DNA of 64,000 nucleotides from the NCBI GenBank assembly GCA_024195265.1, contig JAJLRJ010000009.1:12642791-12706790 (forward strand). The letters run 5' to 3'. The notes beneath the pieces are model-generated. The model worked only from the letters and a program-made list of their open reading frames with translations, was not told the origin of the DNA and did not search any database. The position numbers and the translations under genes were made by a program. Every line of letters starts with the position of its first letter. Position 1 is the first letter of the stretch. This stretch comes from Dendrophyllia cribrosa (Eukaryota; Cnidaria; Anthozoa; Scleractinia; Dendrophylliidae). This document shows positions 57,601 through 64,000 of this stretch, piece after piece.

Positions 57601-57678
57601 TGTCTAACATTCGTGTCTTGCGGCAGCCTTTCATCGTCCTTGCATGGCGGCTAAAGGCAGAGCCAAATGAGTACTAAA

Positions 57679-57995
57679 CCTGTGTTAAAGAAACTCCACT
57701 GGCTACCTTCCGCTATCGTATAATCTACAAGATTCTCTTATTGGTCTACAAAGCTCTTAATGGTGCTGCACTTCGCTACATCAGAGACTTACTCAAATAC
57801 CAAACATCTTCGCGTATATTAAGATCATCGTCTCAACAATTCTTGGCAACTCCAAAAGCTAGACTACAAACATATGGAGAAAAATCCTTTGCTGTGGCAG
57901 CACCAAAACTATGGAACACTATTCCATTGACTTGAGGTCTAGTAATTCCATCGACACTTTTAAAAGACATGTAAAACACGCACCTTTTTAAACAA
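57679..57995 (+). pseudogene. LINE reverse transcriptase C-terminal fragment, copy 1
   Basis: Reads KKLHWLP, then (after a 1-nt frameshift) IIYKILLLVYKALNGAA, RYIRDLLKYQTSSR, LRSSSQQFLATPKAR and SFAVAAPKLWNTIP, the typical closing segment of CR1/L2/jockey-type non-LTR polymerases. It is 5'-truncated and has a stop before the usual end (then 'tttaaaagacatgtaaaaca', the FKRHVK motif, in another frame). Non-functional. Confidence 0.8.
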
Positions 57996-58044
57996 GCTTT
58001 TTAACGTTTCTTTTCAATTTCTGATTAATGTATTTTTAACTCCA

Positions 58045-58345
58045 TTTTGGACCCCAAGTGGTCGTCTTATTATTCAACCCTTAAGAAACACCTGCACGCC
58101 TTAAGTCGACATTTAGTTTATTTAGGGGCCCGCCCCTGTTTAAATAATTTTTACTTTCAACAAACTCGTGTTTACAAAGAGAAAAGAGTAATTGAAATTG
58201 AACCGTATCCAGTAAACCAAATTTCATGCCGAGACGAATAAACCAAGAAATGGCTTCGAATTAAATCAACGGTGCTTTCACAAAAACAACTGGATTTAAT
58301 AGACTGGCACATATGTTATGTCTAACATTCGTGTCTTGCGGCAGC
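58045..58345 (+). repeat. Block X, partial third copy
   Basis: Matches 57058-57260 closely, then jumps to the 'aaatcaacggtgctttcac' part (57548). Followed by a second LINE fragment exactly as copy 2 is followed by the first, so block X plus LINE was duplicated in tandem. Confidence 0.8.
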
Positions 58346-58518
58346 CTTTCATCGCCCTTGCATGGCCGCTAAAGGCAAAGCCAAGCGAGTACTAAACCTG
58401 TGTTAAAAAAAAAACTCCACTGGCTACCTATCCGCTATCTTGCAATCTACAAGATTCTCTTACTGGTCTACAAAGCTCTTAACGGTGCTGCACCTTGCCA
58501 CACCAGAGACTTACTTAA

Positions 58519-59178
<660 letters not shown>

Positions 59179-59204
59179 TTAAATACCAAACATCTTTGCG
59201 TATA

Positions 59205-59334
59205 GATGGTTTTCACGGCGGCCATGTTTTGGGTTAAAAACAATAGAAATGGTTTGCATAAAAATAGAGTTTTATTCCCAAAGGATGAAAATTTCATTGC
59301 TCTGTCCACCAACATGGCCGCCGTGAAAACCATC
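59205..59334. mobile_element. MITE inserted in LINE fragment
   Basis: gatggttttcacggcggcca at the left is exactly mirrored at the right end. Flanks are gtata/gtatt, a probable 5-bp duplication with one mismatch. Confidence 0.9.
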
Positions 59335-59349
59335 TGTATTTACGATCAT

Positions 59350-60030
59350 CGTCTTTATATGTATGTTTACGTAAGGAAACGAACGTTATATTCTTTCCAA
59401 GTGCGATCAATGACGCTTGAGATGCGACTGAATTTAGAAATAACAGGAACGCCAAACGAAGGCTAGTGACTAGACAAAGATTTAACGAATTTAGCATTAA
59501 CCAACCTCGTTCCCAGGGTCTCTCTTCTTCCCGCCCCCTGGAGCGAGAGAGGGGCGAGAAGAAGAGAGACCCTGGGAACGAGGTTGAGTATTTAATAACC
59601 TGCTTTGTTACGAGGCGAGAAAAATATGAGTGGAAATAATTAGAGCTGACAGCTATGACAATGTATTAATAAAGATGTAGTTTATTATGAGATGCCGTTA
59701 CGTAACGATTGGAGAAACGACTACGGTACTAAACAGTTTCAGATTAATAATGGCCGTAAATAGCAACTATGCATTAAATTTTGTACGAAATGGCATTGTT
59801 TTGTTACTAGAAAAGGTCCGACTTGAATTTCGACAGAGAGAAGCGCGTTAAAAGCAATAGAAACTTCTACAATATATAACCACAGTCGGCAAACTAAGGT
59901 AAATTTTGCGGTTTGTTTTGAACGAGGTGTAAAATCGTCCTGTGACAATTCGCGGCAAATGGCTTTACAACAGGTATTTTAATTTTTTGAGTGTTCTTAT
60001 TGCTGGACTAAAATTTCTTAAAAAACCTTC
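59350..60030 (+). repeat. Block Y, copy 3
   Basis: Collinear with 51640-52215 ('aagtgcgatcaatgacgc', 'gagatgcgactgaatttag', 'ggagaaacgactacggtac'), interrupted by the hairpin element at 59499-59588. Confidence 0.85.
59499..59588. mobile_element. Hairpin MITE in block Y copy 3
   Basis: 'caacctcgttcccagggtct' pairs with 'agaccctgggaacgaggttg' over about 32 bp with a short loop. The uninterrupted copy at about 51790 proves insertion. A half of the same motif (ccctgggaacgaggttg) occurs at 5419. Confidence 0.85.
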
Positions 60031-60596
60031 TAATTATTAATTTGGTGCAAAAGGCTATGTAAAGACAGATGTCTGTAAAACATTACCAAAGTGAAATATA
60101 ATTTCTTTACGATAGATCCACCATACAGTTAAATTCCCATACGATTAATTTTCACACTGTCCCGCCAAAATATCAAAATGTTACTGCCTACACGTCCCTG
60201 TTATATCGCCAAATGCAATCAAATATACAACTAAATTTATTTAAAAAAACTCCACAAAGCAAAACAGAAGCAGTAGTTTGGAGATTAAGTGCAGGACTGC
60301 AAGGATGGCGATCAAGAAATCAAAATTTCCATTCTTATGGAATTTTGCCTTTTTTTACAGGAGCCACGAAGCTCTTTAGAACCTCTAATTTCATTGGCCC
60401 TGGGTGTCACGAAGCTCTATTGTTTTAGGTCTAGGAACCATTCTTCTGTTGTTTGTTCTATTGTTTTCTCAGACAATCCTGTGAGCCGTTCCGAGAGCTT
60501 CGTGGCGCCCCTTTCTTTAGCCGTTATTTCGTCTGTTTAGATAATATTACTTTGTTACTGTTGGTGATTTTTTTTTCTTCATTTTTTTTTTTTTAT
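60031..60596. other. No gene seen
   Basis: Contains 'gagccacgaagctcttta'/'gtcacgaagctcta' and 'ccgagagcttcgtggcgcc' inverted near 60362 and 60490, possibly a decayed foldback; a T run near 60570-60595. Confidence 0.4.
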
Positions 60597-60664
60597 AAAA
60601 TAAAGCAAGATCCTGCCCATAATCATGAAAACACGATATCCCAGCCGGGAAAGTGTCCCTTAAA
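60597..60664 (+). repeat. Lone satellite-like unit upstream of gene B
   Basis: 'aaagcaagatcctg', 'ccataatcatgaaaacacga' and 'ccagccgggaaagtgtccc' match the 80-bp satellite at 52450-54689 with a few changes. One unit only, 130 bp before the first coding exon of gene B. Confidence 0.85.
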
Positions 60665-60794
60665 CTGTATTTTTAACAAATTGAGTCTTTAATTTTGAAT
60701 TTTCATGTCGGGACCACTCTTCATCATCTTGCACATGTAAGAATTGCACATTGGGGCTTGCTAATAACAAATTCAATTTTGTAATCTTTTGCAG

Positions 60795-63483
60795 ATGGCA
60801 ACATCTGGCCACATGGTAAGTTAACGTACTTTTGTTTTCTATTTTAGTAGTAACAAATACAATAAAAATATGAACCACTTATCTGGATGTTTTTAAATAT
60901 GTTATAACCCTATCCTTACAGTAGGAATCTTCTGTCAAGTAGACAGGTGGCAATTAAAAATCATGACTATCCGTAAATGCAGTTCAATGACAGGGCAGTA
61001 CCTTCAACACCCATGTGTAACAACCGAAATTCTTCCAGGTTAGCCGAAAAAAGTTCCAAAATGATTGGCGTCTACTAAATGGGAATTAGGCTATTAAAGG
61101 GGCTATGTCGCGAGAATGGCGGGTGAGTACTGGGTACTAACAACTTGAAAAACGTCCGGTGGCTTTTTATCAAGTTGGCGGCCATTACTGTCGAATTCGC
61201 TGCAATCCGTTCCATCCCGTCGTATTGCCTGGAAGGATAGAACTCAAGTTTACAAATTAGTTAGAGTATTTACTTGGCTAGATTTTTGTTAAATTATTTC
61301 TGCGATTTGTTAGTCGTACCTTCGAAAAATTCGATGTCTTCCAGTAGTGGTGGAAGTTGGGGAGGAATTTAAAAGCGAAATCGATCGTGTGTTTGTTTAC
61401 CTCGCGTGGTTCGACACGAGTACAAGCGCGATAAAACTTGCCACGATCCGGGAAGGAACAATAGAAATTTGACATGTGTGACGTCAGGTGACGTCACATG
61501 ACAGGAACTCATTGCGCAGACTCACCTTGCGACATAGCCCCTTTAAGGTTCTTAAAAAGATTTTTTTAAGGGAATATGAGCTCGCTGCTGGTTAGAAAAC
61601 TAATAAAATATGGGTGTGGTCCCTTTCTTCTGTGTCACAAACGTATATTGTACCTTTTGTGACTTCGCATTAAACAATAACAAACTCTGTTCTAGATCTT
61701 TAGTATCACATTTCAAATACGGCAACAAAACTACGGTAAACTGTTTAACAACTTTTGACGTCGGTACAGGCAATAACGTATGAAATTAATAATGCTAATA
61801 TCGGTTCAAGTAAGGCCTATCTCAGGACACTAATCTATATATCCAAGAACATATGTAACTTAAACTTATATAGGCAAACTGAAATTCCACAGATCTTACA
61901 AAAGGTCACAAATTTGGACTTGCAAAACCCCTCCTCCGGTTTGATTTGGTCTGTTTGTTTATTTCCATTTATTCATTATTTTTATTAATATTATTATTTT
62001 AGTTATTTAGTTGAAAAAAAAAAGAACTCTGCAAGTGTATTTAGACCTGACTGGACACACTGAAAGCTTCTGGGCAATGAACAGTACTTTTCTGTAGCAG
62101 GTTTTGTTTTTTTGACAATTTCAACCTTGACATTAATTTTACTCTGACACTATTATGTTAAAAAGGTGTAGCCGTTATACAGCGAGTTTCTCGACGCGAT
62201 TTAATTCTATCTCACTTTTTTTTATAAGGAAAATGACGGCTCCTCTGATGAAAAAAGGTAAGAAGGAGTCACTTCAAGAAACGACGAATAGAAAATACCG
62301 TATCCTAAACGCGAATAGCACATGTTGTGTAAACACTTAGGTTCAACTGGCAAAAATCTTGGCTGTACAATACCGTTCGCCAAACGTGTACAGCCAACTG
62401 TAAATACATATATTAGTGCTTAAAATTTGGATCACTGCTATGAAATTATGATGATAATATACTTGGACGCATATTGTAACTTCACTTCAGCGCAATTTAC
62501 GGGAATTTTCGTTATATAAAATAAAACAATGAAATGAAACGAGACCTCCATATGTAACAAGACCAAAAAAAGAAGGTATGACATTTTTGTTCATATATCG
62601 TTACCTGTGTTTTGTTTTCTTTTAGTGACACAGAACCGGTGGAGGTTGTTGATCCAGCATTCACTCCACCGGTTGAAACCGGAATAAACAGGATACTCGA
62701 GCAGGTGAAGTCCCCATTAACCTCGTCTCACACCTATTTAATAATAAGAAAAGCGGCATTTTAAAACTCTAAATGAAGACATATTTTAAGACTCGGCATA
62801 GCAATACAATTTCATTTTTACTGTACGTACTAAAACATTTCATTCATTAAGATTGTAGGAATATAGATTTATTTTAAACGATCTGAGAAGTGGCCTTACT
62901 TTCAAACTGACTTTGTCAACTACTGTTATATCACTAGTTTGAAAAGCCAAACGACTTTCAATTATACAATGCTTTTGTTGAATCCATCTGTGGAGAATAT
63001 AAGACACAGACAGACAAACAGACTGGCAGGCAGGCAGGCAGGCAGGCAGACTGATTGCTTGACTGACTGGCTGGTATACTGGCTGAAGTTTCTTTCAAAA
63101 TTTCCCCGCAACCCCCAGCCCTGCTATTTCGTATTTGTCGTTTTAAACCATTACCTGGAAATTTCCTTATAAAATCATTTTCTCAGTAATATGTTCCATC
63201 TTATTCCTTACACAATCCTGATTCTTTTTATATTGATAGAGAATAAGGGGTCATACAAAAGTTGTTTAGCCGAAAAGTCAGCCACAAAAACAGGGAGCTA
63301 AAAGAGAGTATTTATTGTTCCTGTTTAGAGCCAAGAAGAGGAGGAGGACGAGAAGTACGAGGAGGAGGACGAGAAGTACGAGAAAAACGATGACGACGAC
63401 GACGAGCATGAGGAAGTGGAAGTGGAAGAGGTGGAGAATGGGGAGGGTGAGGGTGAGGGCGAGGAGAACGAGGAGGAAATATG
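60795..63483 (+). CDS. Gene B: paralogue of gene A, 5' part, runs off window
   Basis: Four exons in the window: 60795-60815 (MATSGHM), 62229-62257 (ENDGSSDEK), 62626-62704 and 63329-63483, with AG acceptors and donors gtaagt, gtaaga, gtgaag and gtgaga. Exon 1 is 21 nt and exon 3 is 79 nt, identical in length to gene A. Exon 3 reads VDPAFTPPVETGINRILEQ against DPAFTSPVQSGINMVLEQ in A. Exon 4 is again a Glu/Asp tract, here with two tandem EEEDEKY-type units and a GEGEGE run, and ends in the same split Trp codon (ATATG|gt). The exons corresponding to A5-A8 (cysteines and hydrophobic tail) must lie beyond 64000. Conserved phase and amino-acid pattern despite diverged introns argue for selection on the protein. 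Confidence 0.75.
61098..61542. mobile_element. TTAA-flanked MITE in gene B intron 1
   Basis: Ends aggggctatgtcgcgag and its near complement (cttgcgacatagcccct), bounded by TTAA at 61094-61097 and 61543-61546. No coding capacity. Confidence 0.85.
61563..61820 (+). repeat. Duplicated block Z, copy 2, in gene B intron 1
   Basis: Collinear with 55335-55600. Its presence in the intron shows that sequence 6 kb upstream of gene B shares ancestry with the intron, by insertion or partial duplication. Confidence 0.85.
63002..63055 (+). repeat. (CAGA)n/(CAGG)n microsatellite in gene B intron 3
   Basis: Same position relative to exons as the tract at 37778-37870 in gene A, embedded in homologous intron sequence ('gaaaagccaaacga', 'tggctgaagtttctttcaa'). 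Confidence 0.95.
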
Positions 63484-63523
63484 GTGAGAAATTTAAAATA
63501 AAAAATCTAACTAAGACTACGTT

Positions 63524-63930
63524 TACACTAGAGGAGATTTTTCCGGATTCATAAATGTTTCCGGATTTATTAAATTTAGGGTATTCGGATTCGCAGGCGT
63601 TTATCTTAAAGGGTATTCGGATTCCCAACCGTTTACACACATCGATAAATCCGAGGACATTCATGCGGGAACGGTTACAAAGCAGGCGAAAAAGTATCCG
63701 GATTCATGGGAACAACTGTTTACACTTCCAAAACATTGCGGATTTACAGTAATCGGATACAAAGTATTCACTTTAGATTTCGGATTCAAAATCTCCGGAG
63801 ACGCGACCAAACCGGGACGTTTTTATTTCGGATTCATCCATCTGTGGGTAAACGGCAAAACGAATCCGGTACCAAAATGTTCCGGATTCATCACGAATCC
63901 GGAAAAATCTCCTCAAGTGTAAACGTAGTC
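63524..63930. mobile_element. MITE in gene B intron 4, probable PIF/Harbinger
   Basis: gactacgtttacactagagg at the left is mirrored by the right end, 'cctcaagtgtaaacgtagtc'. TAA lies on both sides, and gene A at the homologous intron position (about 38280-38300) is uninterrupted, so the insertion postdates the A/B duplication. The interior is full of 'tccggattc' motifs. A 3-bp TAA duplication fits PIF/Harbinger. Confidence 0.85.
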
Positions 63931-64000
63931 TAACAGTGCTAAAAAATAATACAGCCGAGCTTCTACTGATCTACTATCACCATAGCTGTACTAACCCCTC

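Noticed and set aside
63278..63664. 128-codon Leu/Val-rich frame on the minus strand and an Arg-rich frame on the plus strand
   Set aside because: Both are antisense or off-frame readings of gene B exon 4, whose Glu/Asp codons (GAG, GAC) read as Leu/Val/Arg in other frames.

Overview
The window reads as gene-poor, AT-rich, repeat-dense nuclear DNA of an animal, most likely an anthozoan cnidarian and probably a stony coral. The evidence is small spliced genes with GT-AG introns and AATAAA signals, many short inverted-repeat transposons (MITEs) with recognisable target-site duplications, decayed non-LTR and Penelope-type retroelements, and a minisatellite type I associate with corals. Nothing looks bacterial, viral or organellar. 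A run of 500 N sits at 23001-23500. The species call is inference.

Two gene families could be assembled exon by exon, all on the + strand, each present twice. Gene C (13532-15218, four coding exons, 72 codons including stop) has a diverged partner, gene D (28088-29167), in which exons 2-4 are kept in frame but the first exon is missing where a retroelement fragment (26926-27700) has landed. Gene A (35631-40777, eight coding exons, 168 aa) encodes a strongly acidic protein with paired cysteines and a hydrophobic C-terminal tail. Its paralogue gene B starts at 60795 and runs off the right edge after its fourth exon. I do not recognise either family. Exon sizes, phases and frame-preserving indels argue that both are real.

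Layout: 1-607 THAP-containing foldback element; 1526-5900 MITEs and minisatellites; 6720-7375 decayed multi-membrane-span coding remnant; 7577-12299 three tandem ~824-bp units, two split by insertions; 12800-15250 gene C; 15400-19520 MITEs and tandem repeats; 19702-26548 a ~3-kb direct duplication around the gap; 26585-29167 gene D with its retroelement; 29844-35421 two inverted-repeat elements that share one ~2-kb core but carry different termini; 35631-40842 gene A with transposons in most large introns; 41322-43592 dispersed repeats; 43593-48250 almost featureless; 48255-60030 a mosaic of duplicated blocks, a 28-copy 80-bp satellite, and LINE/GIY-YIG remnants with nested insertions; 60795-64000 gene B with two MITE insertions absent from gene A.

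The genes do not form a recognisable pathway. The shared story is local duplication of small lineage-specific genes followed by separate transposon bombardment of each copy. Exon models are by eye, without transcript support.
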